A stretch of 64,000 bases of DNA from Bacillus sp. FJAT-42376 (GTDB lineage Bacteria; Bacillota; Bacilli; Bacillales; Bacillaceae): assembly GCF_003816055.1 (NCBI RefSeq), contig NZ_CP033906.1, forward strand, positions 2,790,001 to 2,854,000. The letters run 5' to 3'. Below are positions 45,240 through 53,454 of the stretch, piece by piece (position 1 is the stretch's first letter; each line of letters begins with the position of its first letter). The position numbers were made by a program, and so were the translations under genes. The notes under the pieces are model-generated. The model saw only the letters and a program-made list of their open reading frames with translations, was not told the origin of the DNA and did no database searches.

Positions 45240-45467
45240 CTACTCCCCATCTGAATAAAAGAAAATAAGGCGGTTCAGCCACTGATCCGGCTCATTTTCT
45301 ACCATTTTCGTTACCTTCAGCGCAGATCCTTCAGGCGGATCGTACCGATGGTAATCCTGATACTCTAAGTTAATCCAAATAATAGCATAGTAGAAGAGAA
45401 TCGTAAATCCAGTAAACACAACGAAAACCTTAATCATATCCATTCCAGCGAGCAAATATCGTTTCAT
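45240..45467 (-). CDS. yqzK: YqzK-like small membrane protein (DUF4227)
   Basis: A 75-residue protein with one membrane segment (IKVFVVFTGFTILFYYAII, about 12-30) and a hydrophilic tail containing DYHRYDPPEGSALKV. It matches YqzK by position between fur and xerD and by size. The function is unknown. The start codon follows GGAGG-like sequence, and it is probably co-transcribed with xerD. Confidence 0.88.
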   Translation of the reverse strand: MKRYLLAGMDMIKVFVVFTGFTILFYYAIIWINLEYQDYHRYDPPEGSALKVTKMVENEPDQWLNRLIFFYSDGE

Positions 45468-45550
45468 GACACCCTCCGAAGTCTTGTCTCATTTTTTTGA
45501 TACTCCATTATATGCCGGACTGCTCTGCTTTTATACGAATGGAAGGGCAA

Positions 45551-45585
45551 GAAAAAAGACCTCTCCGTATTTCCGGAAAAGTCTT
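45551..45585 (-). terminator. Terminator after fur
   Basis: AAGAC-TTTTCCG pairs with CGGAGAG-GTCTT on the minus strand (12 bp with G-T pairs), followed by TTTTTTC. Confidence 0.8.
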
Positions 45586-45593
45586 ATGTATTC

Positions 45594-46058
45594 TTATTCA
45601 GCTGATTCCTGACTTTCGTTCTTCTGCTGGCATTTCATGCAGATGCCGTGAAATGTGAGACGGTGGTCCATTATTTTAAACTTCCAATCTCTTTCCACGA
45701 TTTCTTCCACATCCTCAAGCAAATCATCTTCAATTTCAGCTACCGCTCCGCATTCAATGCATACTAAATGGTGATGAAAATGAGCTGCTCCCTCTTTTCT
45801 CAGATCATAACGGGATACACCATCACCAAAGTTTATTTTATCAATGATTTTCAGTTCAGTCAGTAATTCAAGGGTCCGATAGACTGTTGCCAATCCAATT
45901 TCAGGAGATTTTTCCTTAACGAGGAGGTAAACATCTTCGGCACTCAGATGGTCTTCTTCATGTTCAAGCAGAACACGAACCGTCGCTTCACGCTGAGGCG
46001 TTAACTTATAGCTAGAAGAATGGAGCTGTTTTTTTATCCGGTCAATGCGGTTTTCCAT
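45594..46058 (-). CDS. fur: Ferric uptake regulator Fur
   Basis: A 154-residue repressor (149 in B. subtilis). The DNA-binding winged helix includes LTPQREATVRVLLEHEEDHL near residue 18-37 and IGLATVYRTLELL near 52-64; metal ligands are in AAHFHHHLVCIECGAV near 87-102 and CMKCQQ near 143, giving two CxxC groups for structural zinc. GGGAGG is nine bases before the ATG at 46058. It represses iron uptake genes when iron is plentiful. A sigma-A promoter and a perfect PerR box lie upstream, so peroxide regulation is likely. Confidence 0.97.
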   Translation of the reverse strand: MENRIDRIKKQLHSSSYKLTPQREATVRVLLEHEEDHLSAEDVYLLVKEKSPEIGLATVYRTLELLTELKIIDKINFGDGVSRYDLRKEGAAHFHHHLVCIECGAVAEIEDDLLEDVEEIVERDWKFKIMDHRLTFHGICMKCQQKNESQESAE

Positions 46059-46090
46059 GAACAATTTCCTCCCTCGCCGCTTCCTCAACC

Positions 46091-46119
46091 ATTATAGCAG
46101 AAGAGCGAAAGGGTTCCAA
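46091..46119 (-). promoter_or_regulatory. sigma-A promoter of fur
   Basis: TTGGAA and TATAAT are exactly 17 bp apart on the minus strand, with an extended TGn element (TGCTATAAT). It lies 33 bp before the fur start. Confidence 0.75.
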
Positions 46120-46142
46120 CTAAAATAATTATAATTAAACGA

Positions 46143-46157
46143 TTATAATGATTATAA
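46143..46157. promoter_or_regulatory. PerR box upstream of fur
   Basis: TTATAATGATTATAA is a perfect 15-bp match to the PerR box TTATAATnATTATAA. It ends 24 bp upstream of the -35 element. B. subtilis fur is reported as PerR-controlled. Confidence 0.85.
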
Positions 46158-46171
46158 ATTAAGAATGATTA

Positions 46172-46822
46172 TTATTTTTTAACAAGCTGGACAACTGCTT
46201 TCATCAATTCCGGAGAGGCAAAAGCCTCCAGCGCTGCCGCTGCAGCAATCATCACAATGATTCCTGCAAAAACACCTGCATATTTTGAAAACGACTGAAG
46301 CGGGGAATCCTGCAAATTTCTCTTCCGGTTTAATAAATACATAGCAAGCTTGAGCGAAAAGGATAACGCGGCCGCACTTAAAATGATAAAGACCGGAATC
46401 ATAATCATGTTCTGAGGGAGGATGGAGACGAAAGAAAGCAGAAAGCCATTCCATCCCATTTGATTGACGAGAAATCCAACAGTAAACCCGACAACCATTC
46501 CTTTCAGAAACAGCATAATCAGAATGATAGGCAGTCCAATAATGGATATACCGAGGATCCAGATCAATCCAAGGTATTTAATATTGTGCATAAAGCTCTG
46601 CTGAAACATTTCGGCGGAATCCGCCACTTTTCCGTCCGTCACCTGCCCGAAAAAACGGCTAAGATAAAAAAATAAATCTTCCTTTTGCGAGAAGGTCATG
46701 CTATTTACAATAATCGCTCCAAAAATAACTCCCATCATAAATAGCACACATACAAACAAATAGATGGTTGATTGGCTTTTTATATGATTTGCGATGAATG
46801 TTTTCACCGGCTGCTTTTTCAT
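46172..46822 (-). CDS. spoIIM: Stage II sporulation protein M
   Basis: A 216-residue membrane protein (about 214 in B. subtilis), part of the DMP complex (SpoIID, SpoIIM, SpoIIP) that drives engulfment. About five membrane segments are seen, the first being TIYLFVCVLFMMGVIFGAII near residue 20. The conserved VSILPQNMIMIPVFIILSAAA (near 138, shortened) is in the family core. The start at 46822 is supported by GGAGG eight bases before it; an ATG two codons earlier is too close. A sigma-E-like promoter lies upstream. Confidence 0.95.
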   Translation of the reverse strand: MKKQPVKTFIANHIKSQSTIYLFVCVLFMMGVIFGAIIVNSMTFSQKEDLFFYLSRFFGQVTDGKVADSAEMFQQSFMHNIKYLGLIWILGISIIGLPIILIMLFLKGMVVGFTVGFLVNQMGWNGFLLSFVSILPQNMIMIPVFIILSAAALSFSLKLAMYLLNRKRNLQDSPLQSFSKYAGVFAGIIVMIAAAAALEAFASPELMKAVVQLVKK

Positions 46823-46853
46823 AAGCATGTCCTCCCAGCGCTCTAGTTAATAG

Positions 46854-46881
46854 AGTGTATTCCGCCATATGGATTATATGC
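46854..46881 (-). promoter_or_regulatory. Putative sigma-E promoter of spoIIM
   Basis: GCATATAA, 12 bp, AATACACT on the minus strand; the -10 matches 7 of 8 positions of CATACAnT. The -35 end is one base from the T-run of the terminator for the gene upstream. B. subtilis spoIIM is sigma-E dependent. Confidence 0.6.
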
Positions 46882-46882
46882 A

Positions 46883-46930
46883 GAAAAAAAAGAGGCTTCC
46901 TGAAGGATTTCCTCCTTCAGGAAGCCTCTG
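46883..46930 (-). terminator. Strong terminator after the PhoX-type gene
   Basis: A 17-bp perfect stem (AGAGGCTTCCTGAAGGA and its complement) with a 5-base loop, followed by eight T on the minus strand. Confidence 0.95.
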
Positions 46931-46934
46931 CAGA

Positions 46935-49361
46935 TTAATTTTTTAAGTAAGAGACAGAAGATTTGCCGGCTTCGATATAATACCCTCCGCCTACTAGAAG
47001 TTTATTACCCTCTACTCCGTAGACACGTGCCATGCTTCCTTTTTTCAGGGATTTGCTTGCCTTTCCGTCTTTCATTAAAGAAACTTCTCTTTTCATCATG
47101 GCAATTCCTTCATAATAAACGGCTTTAGGACTCTCTTTTACATAATAGCCCCCGCCCACCATGATTTTTCCATCTTCCATTCCGTATACTCGGATTGCCT
47201 CTCCGGGTTTAAGCGTTTTGACTGCTTTTCCGTCAGCTGAATACATGGACATCGGCGATTTAATCAGGACTCTCCCTTTATAAACAGCGCCTGCATCCTC
47301 TTTTTTCACATAATAGTCTCCGCCCACATTATAGTAATCTTTCATTTCCCCATAAACGCGGTAGAACCCTTTTTTAAGATCAGAGACTTTCGCCCATTCG
47401 CCAGCTTCGTTCATTTTGTACATTGGGACTGATTTTTGAACATTCATTTTCCCCACTGGTTGGCTGTGAACAGCTATGCTGCCTTTTTTCAGAGATGGGA
47501 AACCATCTACATATCCGACTCCGCCGGTTTTGTTGATTCCAATTTGCTTATCTATTTCTGCAATCAAATCATCTTTATTCACAGCAGTAATCTGGAAGTT
47601 TTTCAGTTCGTCTCCCGGATGCTGGAAGTTGCTTAGCATATAATGATGGTTCATCATATTTTCAACCATACGAAGGCCAGTCGCCTCTGCACCAGCTGGT
47701 ACAGATAATAGACGCTCCAGTTTCTTTGTATCCAAGTCATATGCCCACACGAAGTTGTTAATATGCTGGCTGCTGTCTTCTCCAATAATCAGCGCGTTCA
47801 TTTCTTCTGAGTATGATAAGTTATCAGGGCTTGCAACTTTGTCAGGGTTTGCTGTATTCCCGAACGCATCTGCTTCAGGCAAGTCCTCTCCCACTAGAAG
47901 GCCATTGATTGATTTTGCAGCATATTCACTATCGATTAGAGTTCCGGCCTGATCCTTCTGGCTTCCGGCAAGATTAATTTCAAATGTGACACCGGACTTT
48001 CTTTTCGGAAGCTGGATATGGTCTGCAGGATCATTTCCTGATGCATCTTTTTCCATTGATTTAGACACATCGGCCATGGCTACATATACCTTCTTATCCT
48101 TTGGATTAAACGCCATCCCCTCCATTTTATTCCACTCGGACGTAGCTCCCTTCATCGCTGCATAGCGGCGCGGTTCGAGGAATGCTGCTGCTTTTTCCAT
48201 TCCCGGTTTGAGTTTCAGATATTCCACCTTGGAATTTGCATAGGTTTTAACCGCTGTAAAGCCTTCTTTAGGTGTATCTGAGACGTCAAATATGCTGCTG
48301 AATTTTACGCCGCTGTCAATCAAATCTTTAATTTCTTTATCTGTTCCGTGGCCGAGGCGAATCCATTCCAATTCACCTGAACCGCCGTTTTCAGTTCCGG
48401 TCTGCTTAAACTTGGAAGCATAAAGGGTACCTGAAGACAGGTCTTTCTCTTTATCGGCAACATACATGAACATCATCGTATTTCCGCCGTCATCACCAAA
48501 GAAAGCAGTGCGTTTATCCGGCATGACCGTCATTTGCTCATGAGAGAAGCGCCCTGTGCTGTAGTGTTTCACTACTTCTGTTTTCCCACCGGGTTTGACG
48601 GTGATTTCAGGAATCCACCCGTAAAAGTAAGGGTTGGCCTTCTTTTCATCTCCAAAGTAAAGCTTTGCGTATGTCGATGTTTGAGTGTACGCACTTGATT
48701 TTGTATCCTCAAAGCTTCTTGCATCCGGCTCGTATTCTTCTGAGCCTAAATGTGTACCCCAAGGAGAAAGGGAGCCATTGCAGGGAATCCAGATTCCGTT
48801 AACATCAGAAAAATCGATTTTCTCTACCTTTTCAGGAGTCAATTTGCCTGTTTTCTTATCCTGTTTCATTTTTGTCAGCGACATGGAAGCCGGTACAAGG
48901 CCGTATGCAGATTTTCCTGCTGCGTCAATGGTCTGATATTCATAATGAGTAATCATATAAATTTCGTTTCCGACTCTCAGCATGCTGTTGGAGTCGGGAG
49001 CATCGGAAACGAATGGAGTCGGCTTGCCTTCTACACTGTTATCCATGATGACATTTCCATTTACATCAATCGGAGATCCTGCCGGAATCATCGACCCTTT
49101 ATTTGACGCAACTTTTTCCTCTGATTTGAAAAGGCGGTTATAAGAGAGCGGATAGCTTTCTTTCAAGCCATTGCTGTATGTCACTTCAACGGAAGCTTTT
49201 GTATAGGTGTCCACCATTTCCGGAATGGTTGCAGGAGCATTCATCCCCTTATATTCAATTGATTTGACAGTGACCGGTCCGCTTGCTGCTCCTGCAGAAG
49301 TGAATGCCGGTACCATAAGACTTAAAGTTAAGGCTGCAGCCATTCTTTTTTTCATGTCCAT
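46935..49361 (-). CDS. PhoX-type secreted alkaline phosphatase with C-terminal repeats
   Basis: An 808-residue exported protein. A signal peptide of the Sec type is seen (MDMKKRMAAALTLSLMVPAF). The PhoX (DUF839) beta-propeller follows, with WIPCNGSLSPWGTHLGSEEY near residues 191-210 containing the iron-ligand cysteine, FSHEQMTVMPDKRTAFFGDD near 273, WNKMEGMAFNPKDKKVYVAM near 405 and IIGEDSSQHINNFVWAYD near 520. Such enzymes release phosphate from phosphoesters with iron and calcium. After about residue 645 come three repeats of 51-57 residues, each with RVYG followed by VGG(G/D)YYV, resembling SH3-like wall-binding modules. GGAGG is four bases before the first ATG and ten before the ATG at 49355, so either start is possible. 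Confidence 0.9.
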   Translation of the reverse strand: MDMKKRMAAALTLSLMVPAFTSAGAASGPVTVKSIEYKGMNAPATIPEMVDTYTKASVEVTYSNGLKESYPLSYNRLFKSEEKVASNKGSMIPAGSPIDVNGNVIMDNSVEGKPTPFVSDAPDSNSMLRVGNEIYMITHYEYQTIDAAGKSAYGLVPASMSLTKMKQDKKTGKLTPEKVEKIDFSDVNGIWIPCNGSLSPWGTHLGSEEYEPDARSFEDTKSSAYTQTSTYAKLYFGDEKKANPYFYGWIPEITVKPGGKTEVVKHYSTGRFSHEQMTVMPDKRTAFFGDDGGNTMMFMYVADKEKDLSSGTLYASKFKQTGTENGGSGELEWIRLGHGTDKEIKDLIDSGVKFSSIFDVSDTPKEGFTAVKTYANSKVEYLKLKPGMEKAAAFLEPRRYAAMKGATSEWNKMEGMAFNPKDKKVYVAMADVSKSMEKDASGNDPADHIQLPKRKSGVTFEINLAGSQKDQAGTLIDSEYAAKSINGLLVGEDLPEADAFGNTANPDKVASPDNLSYSEEMNALIIGEDSSQHINNFVWAYDLDTKKLERLLSVPAGAEATGLRMVENMMNHHYMLSNFQHPGDELKNFQITAVNKDDLIAEIDKQIGINKTGGVGYVDGFPSLKKGSIAVHSQPVGKMNVQKSVPMYKMNEAGEWAKVSDLKKGFYRVYGEMKDYYNVGGDYYVKKEDAGAVYKGRVLIKSPMSMYSADGKAVKTLKPGEAIRVYGMEDGKIMVGGGYYVKESPKAVYYEGIAMMKREVSLMKDGKASKSLKKGSMARVYGVEGNKLLVGGGYYIEAGKSSVSYLKN

Positions 49362-49460
49362 CCATCCTCCTAAAAAATATGTAGGTACATGTCTAATTAA
49401 ACAGCTGGAATGTAAATATATTGTTACTTCTATGATAATTTCGTCTAAATTTTCCGCTCA

Positions 49461-49493
49461 AAAAAAACCGGCCTGGATGGCCCGGCTTTACTT
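49461..49493 (-). terminator. Terminator after endonuclease Q gene
   Basis: AAGCCGGGCC and GGCCGGTT pair imperfectly on the minus strand and are followed by eight T; it overlaps the stop region of the gene. Confidence 0.75.
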
Positions 49494-50654
49494 TGTGGTG
49501 ATTTTCCCATAAATCCCGCCGCCTCCGCCTGATACAGCCAGTGTTCCGGCTCTTGCTTCCGCAATCAGCTCCGCTGTCTTACCAGGTATGACACGAGCAA
49601 GTTCCTCCTTGGAAACCCGGTGAAGAATATCCATTTCTGTACCAAAATGATCCTTAAGCTTCAGAAGGGTTTTCGGTCCGACTCCAGGAATGAATTGCAG
49701 CGGAACCTGATGAACGTATGGCGGCCGATTCTCCAGGCGGGCAGGTGAATCAGCGAGCTCCACTAATCGGTCGCTTACCCCTTTTATGATTTTCTTTGAG
49801 CCGCAGCTTGGGCAGACATCGGTTTGTGTGGTCAAGCTGATTCCGCAGTTATCGCAAACCGTATGATGATATTTTCCGAGGAGTGGGTTCAATCCGTAAT
49901 TGGCAAGAATTTTTCTCCCGTCCCTTTGTTTAAGAGCAAGAACCAGCTCTTTGTAAGAGGGTTCCATCAATAAAAGCTTCTGATACTCTCTTGCAATTTT
50001 GCCTGTTGAATGAGCATCCGAATTTGTTACAAATGGATAACCGTCAAGCTCTCCAATAACAGAGGCCATTTCTGTATCAGAGCTTAAGCCCAGTTCTACC
50101 GCATCAATTAAGCCTGGATCGAAGACTTCCGCCAATGATTTCTTTACACCTCTGCCGTACAGGCTTTTAAAAGGGGTAAAAATATGGGCCGGAATGAACA
50201 ATCCTCCAAGCTCTTCCACTTTCAGCTGAAGTGCTTTCGCTGCTGTGTAAACCCTTTGGGAACTGAGCGTATTATTTTTCATAAAGTGTGAAATCCATTC
50301 CGAAAATACCTTCATATCTCCCAACCCTTTAAAATAAACAAGGACATGTATGGGACCCGAACAATTCTCGTCATAAACTTCAAGCTCCGAACCGAGAATC
50401 AGCGTTGTATGCTGAAACCGGATTCCTCCTCCGGCAAGTTCTTCGCATGAACCGGATATGATCAATCTTTCTAACTCATTCATAACTTCCGGAACATGGG
50501 CATCGATTAAGCCGATCAAGTCCATCCCCTTCTCTTCGCTCGCTGCTTCTAATACCGACAATAGGGTCAATGCTCTGGAAGCTGTAATCTTAACCGGTTT
50601 TCCTGACTCAGTAGAACCGATATGAACATGCAAATCGGCAAAAAACTCTTTCAT
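49488..50654 (-). CDS. Endonuclease Q-like DNA repair protein
   Basis: A 388-residue protein matching B. subtilis YqxK and the endonuclease Q family, which cuts 5' of deaminated bases (uracil, hypoxanthine, xanthine) and abasic sites. The PHP nuclease domain shows FFADLHVHIGSTESG at the N-terminus, LIGLIDAHVPEV near 46-57, GSELEVYDEN near 88 and FVTNSDAHSTGKIAREY near 212-228. A zinc finger follows with CDNCG near 272 and CPSCG near 286, then a helix-hairpin-helix region (FIPGVGPKTLLKLKDHFG near 324-341). It overlaps nudF by 4 bp, pairing base-damage repair with nucleotide hydrolysis. Confidence 0.9.
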   Translation of the reverse strand: MKEFFADLHVHIGSTESGKPVKITASRALTLLSVLEAASEEKGMDLIGLIDAHVPEVMNELERLIISGSCEELAGGGIRFQHTTLILGSELEVYDENCSGPIHVLVYFKGLGDMKVFSEWISHFMKNNTLSSQRVYTAAKALQLKVEELGGLFIPAHIFTPFKSLYGRGVKKSLAEVFDPGLIDAVELGLSSDTEMASVIGELDGYPFVTNSDAHSTGKIAREYQKLLLMEPSYKELVLALKQRDGRKILANYGLNPLLGKYHHTVCDNCGISLTTQTDVCPSCGSKKIIKGVSDRLVELADSPARLENRPPYVHQVPLQFIPGVGPKTLLKLKDHFGTEMDILHRVSKEELARVIPGKTAELIAEARAGTLAVSGGGGGIYGKITTK

Positions 50655-51205
50655 TTTGTATTCATTGCCTGTCGAAGCTTTAAATATTGAACGGCATAGG
50701 CTGTTTTCGCATCATAAATCCGGCCGTTTGCCACCATTTCCTCTGCCTCTTCAAGGGTCACTTCCATTAATTCTACAAACTCATCTTCGTCCAGACTGGC
50801 TTTGTTTTCTAAAGGAATTAAGTCATCCGTTATGTATAAATGAACCAGCTCATCAGCAAAACCCGGTGACGTATAGAACGAAAGGAGATGGTCCATACTT
50901 CCAGCTGTATAGCCTGTCTCTTCTTCCAGCTCACGGACGGCTGTCGTCTCGGGTTTTTCCCCTTTTTCAAGCTTTCCAGCCGGAATTTCAACCAATGTCC
51001 GTTCAAGCGCCTTTCTGAACTGCTCCACCATCAGCATTTTCCCGTCGCTTGTGAGAGCAATCACAGCTACTGCCCCTGGATGCTTTACAATTTCACGTTT
51101 TGACGTTTTCCCGTTCGGAAGCTCCACTTCCTGAACATATAAGTCAATAATTTTACCTGAATAAATCTGCTCCGACGAAAGTTCTTTTTCTCTTAAATTT
51201 TCCAT
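50651..51205 (-). CDS. nudF: ADP-ribose pyrophosphatase NudF
   Basis: A 184-residue Nudix hydrolase (185 in B. subtilis) splitting ADP-ribose to AMP and ribose 5-phosphate. The Nudix box is complete, GKLEKGEKPETTAVRELEEE continuing TG, near residues 76-97, with the metal-binding glutamates. The C-terminal SLDEDEFVELMEVTLEEA is typical. AGGAG is eight bases before the ATG. It is divergent from mciZ across an 82-bp gap and overlaps the endonuclease Q gene. Confidence 0.95.
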   Translation of the reverse strand: MENLREKELSSEQIYSGKIIDLYVQEVELPNGKTSKREIVKHPGAVAVIALTSDGKMLMVEQFRKALERTLVEIPAGKLEKGEKPETTAVRELEEETGYTAGSMDHLLSFYTSPGFADELVHLYITDDLIPLENKASLDEDEFVELMEVTLEEAEEMVANGRIYDAKTAYAVQYLKLRQAMNTK

Positions 51206-51228
51206 GGTATCAGCTCCTGTCGTATTTA

Positions 51229-51260
51229 TACATTTATCTTCATATATCTTATCATACCCT
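51229..51260 (+). promoter_or_regulatory. Putative sigma-E promoter of mciZ
   Basis: TACATTTA and CATACCCT about 16 bp apart; the -10 box matches sigma-E moderately (6 of 8) and the -35 box is weak. B. subtilis mciZ is sigma-E dependent, which supports looking here. Confidence 0.35.
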
Positions 51261-51287
51261 CCATCAGGTGAAAGGAAAGGGAACCGC

Positions 51288-51410
51288 ATGAAAATATACA
51301 AGCTGGAAAAAGGGATCATCCTTGTCGGCAAGGCATGGGAGATCAGAATGAAGCTAAAGGAATACAGCAAACAGTTTACAACCGTCAAAGAATGGGTTGA
51401 TAAAACGTAA
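51288..51410 (+). CDS. mciZ: Z-ring formation inhibitor MciZ
   Basis: A 40-residue peptide with the pattern of B. subtilis MciZ (also 40 residues): KxxxGxxLVGKAWEIRxKLKEY is present as GIILVGKAWEIRMKLKEY, followed by FTTVKEWV. MciZ caps FtsZ filaments and blocks Z-ring formation in the mother cell during sporulation. AAAGGAAAGGG precedes the ATG. It lies between nudF and yqkF. It could be overlooked because of its size; the sequence match with the known peptide is strong as I recall it. Confidence 0.93.
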   Translation: MKIYKLEKGIILVGKAWEIRMKLKEYSKQFTTVKEWVDKT

Positions 51411-51481
51411 GGGAGGCTTCTTGTTTGCAATTTCAGCAATCCTATACTACTGTCATGATATTAAGACAGGAGGGATCGCTG

Positions 51482-52402
51482 TTGGAAAAGAGACAATTGG
51501 GGCGTTCCGATTTATTTGTGAGCAAAATGGGACTGGGCTGCATGTCGCTGGGAAAGGAAGAGGCACATGCAAGATCCATCATTGACGAAGCCGTTGAACT
51601 CGGGATCAACTATTTTGATACTGCCGATCTATACGATTTCGGTTTAAATGAGGAGTTTGTCGGCAAAGCCCTTCAAAACCGAAGACAGGATTTTATTATT
51701 GCGACGAAAGCAGGAAACCGCTGGGAGGAAGGAAAAGAAGGCTGGACATGGGATCCATCAAAAGCTCATATCCAGAAAGCCGTCAAAGACAGTTTACTGA
51801 GACTTGGAACTGATTACATCGATCTCTATCAGCTTCACGGAGGCACAATTGATGACAACATCGATGAAACGATTGAAGCCTTTGAAGAACTGAAAAAAGA
51901 AGGGCTTATCCGGGAATACGGAATTTCGTCCATAAGACCGAACGTAATTAAGCAGTATCTTGAGAAATCCTCGATTGTCTCAATCATGATGCAATACAGT
52001 CTGACTGACCGGCGACCGGAGGAATGGTTCCCTCTTATTGAAGAGCATGGAGTCAGTGTCATTGCACGGGGACCGCTTGCCAAAGGAATTCTTTCTGAGC
52101 GGGAGCTGGACCACGCCGGTTCAAGCATCAAAGAAAAAGGATATATGAGCTATTCTTTCGAAGAACTTGGTGAACTGCGTGAAGAAATGAAAAAAGCGGC
52201 ACCACGCCACTCTTATACGGAAGCAGCCCTTCAATATTGCCTGGCTGCACCGGCTGTTGCAGCGGTCATTCCCGGCGCAAGCAAGCTTGCGCAGCTGCAG
52301 CAGAATACATCGGCTGTGAATGCAGAACCCCTTACTAAGGAAGAAATCGAGTTTCTTCGCAAAATAAGCAAGGCCGATCGGTACGAACAGCATAGAGAAT
52401 AG
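51482..52402 (+). CDS. yqkF: Aldo/keto reductase YqkF
   Basis: A 306-residue oxidoreductase, exactly the length of B. subtilis YqkF. The aldo/keto reductase catalytic aspartate and tyrosine are in NYFDTADLYDFG near residues 42-53, lysine in IIATKAG near 75 and histidine in DLYQLHGG near 117. A TTG start is chosen because GGAGG lies eight bases upstream and the product then has the expected length; the frame stays open earlier but lacks a ribosome binding site. The substrate is unknown. It follows mciZ on the same strand and ends in a terminator. Confidence 0.92.
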   Translation: MEKRQLGRSDLFVSKMGLGCMSLGKEEAHARSIIDEAVELGINYFDTADLYDFGLNEEFVGKALQNRRQDFIIATKAGNRWEEGKEGWTWDPSKAHIQKAVKDSLLRLGTDYIDLYQLHGGTIDDNIDETIEAFEELKKEGLIREYGISSIRPNVIKQYLEKSSIVSIMMQYSLTDRRPEEWFPLIEEHGVSVIARGPLAKGILSERELDHAGSSIKEKGYMSYSFEELGELREEMKKAAPRHSYTEAALQYCLAAPAVAAVIPGASKLAQLQQNTSAVNAEPLTKEEIEFLRKISKADRYEQHRE

Positions 52403-52407
52403 ATAGA

Positions 52408-52441
52408 AAGCTCTGGCCGCCAGCAGCCAGAGCTATTTTAT
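52408..52441 (+). terminator. Terminator after yqkF
   Basis: AGCTCTGGC, an 8-base loop and GCCAGAGCT followed by ATTTTATT. Confidence 0.85.
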
Positions 52442-52522
52442 TGAATTTTTTTCAGCAGATGGATGAATTCTTCTCTAAAAAGGGTATTGAGTTTCTAAAT
52501 AACTCTTTGGAGGTACATAGGA

Positions 52523-53311
52523 ATGACAAACAGTTCGGTGAAAAACACAAAGGTAGCCATCGTTTCAGGCGGAGGCTCCGGTATCGGAAAAGCGGCTGCC
52601 CTAAAATTTGCACGTGAAGGAATCCGTGTTTGTATATTGGATCTCGATAAGGAACGCGCGCTTGAAGTAAAAAATGAAATCAATCGATTTGGCGGAGAAG
52701 CGATTGCGATTGAAACAGATATGGCGAACGAAGAAATGGTCAAGTCCGCCATTCAAGAGGTGGAGGATCATTGGGGAAATTTAGATATTATTTTCAACAA
52801 TGCAGGAATCAACGGGGTATTTTCCTCTATTGAAGAAATGGAAACCGAAGATTGGGATAAAACCATCCATACGAATCTTAGAAGCACGTTTCTATTTGTT
52901 AAATACAGCATTCCGCTGCTAAAAGAAAATGGCGGCAGCATTGTTATTACAAGCTCCATCAACGGAAACCGCATCTACAAAAATTTCGGAATGTCTGCCT
53001 ACAGCACTACGAAGGCGGCTCAGGTTGCCTTTATGAAAATGGCTGCATTGGAACTGGCTCAATTTAAAATTAGAGTAAACGCCATCTGCCCTGGTGCGAT
53101 TGACACGAATATCGATTCTTCAACCGAAAAACAGGAGAACTTGAAAGAGGTCGAGATTCCGGTGGAATACCCGGAAGGCAACCAGCCTCTGGCTCAAGGG
53201 TCCGGTCAGCCTGAACAGGTAGCGGACCTCGTATATTTCCTTGCATCTGAACAGTCCTCTCACATCACCGGAACGGAAATTTATATTGATGGGGCAGAGT
53301 CTCTGCTTTAA
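52523..53311 (+). CDS. SDR-family oxidoreductase
   Basis: A 262-residue classical short-chain dehydrogenase. The cofactor motif is SGGGSGIGKAAALKF near residues 15-29, the acidic LDLDKE near 39 favours NAD over NADP, NNAG is near 91, and the catalytic SYK set is in ITSSINGN, YSTTKAA near 155. The substrate cannot be told. GGAGG is eight bases upstream of ATG. It forms a single-gene unit between two terminators. Confidence 0.9.
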   Translation: MTNSSVKNTKVAIVSGGGSGIGKAAALKFAREGIRVCILDLDKERALEVKNEINRFGGEAIAIETDMANEEMVKSAIQEVEDHWGNLDIIFNNAGINGVFSSIEEMETEDWDKTIHTNLRSTFLFVKYSIPLLKENGGSIVITSSINGNRIYKNFGMSAYSTTKAAQVAFMKMAALELAQFKIRVNAICPGAIDTNIDSSTEKQENLKEVEIPVEYPEGNQPLAQGSGQPEQVADLVYFLASEQSSHITGTEIYIDGAESLL

Positions 53312-53321
53312 CACTTCAAAT

Positions 53322-53353
53322 GGGCGGAGCCGCGGTTCCGCCTATTTTTATTT
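53322..53353 (+). terminator. Terminator after the SDR gene
   Basis: GGGCGGA, a short loop and TTCCGCC followed by TATTTTTATTT. Confidence 0.82.
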
Positions 53354-53454
53354 GGTCCGTCCATGAGAACAAGTCTCCTCTAAAAAATTTTGTAAAGTTT
53401 ACGCGTAAAGCAGACGAAATTCAATTAGGTGAATAAACCTTCTCATTCCTCATC

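Noticed and set aside
46120..46171. A Fur box controlling fur itself
   Set aside because: TGATTATTATT near 46167 is only a partial match and the perfect site in the region is of PerR type.
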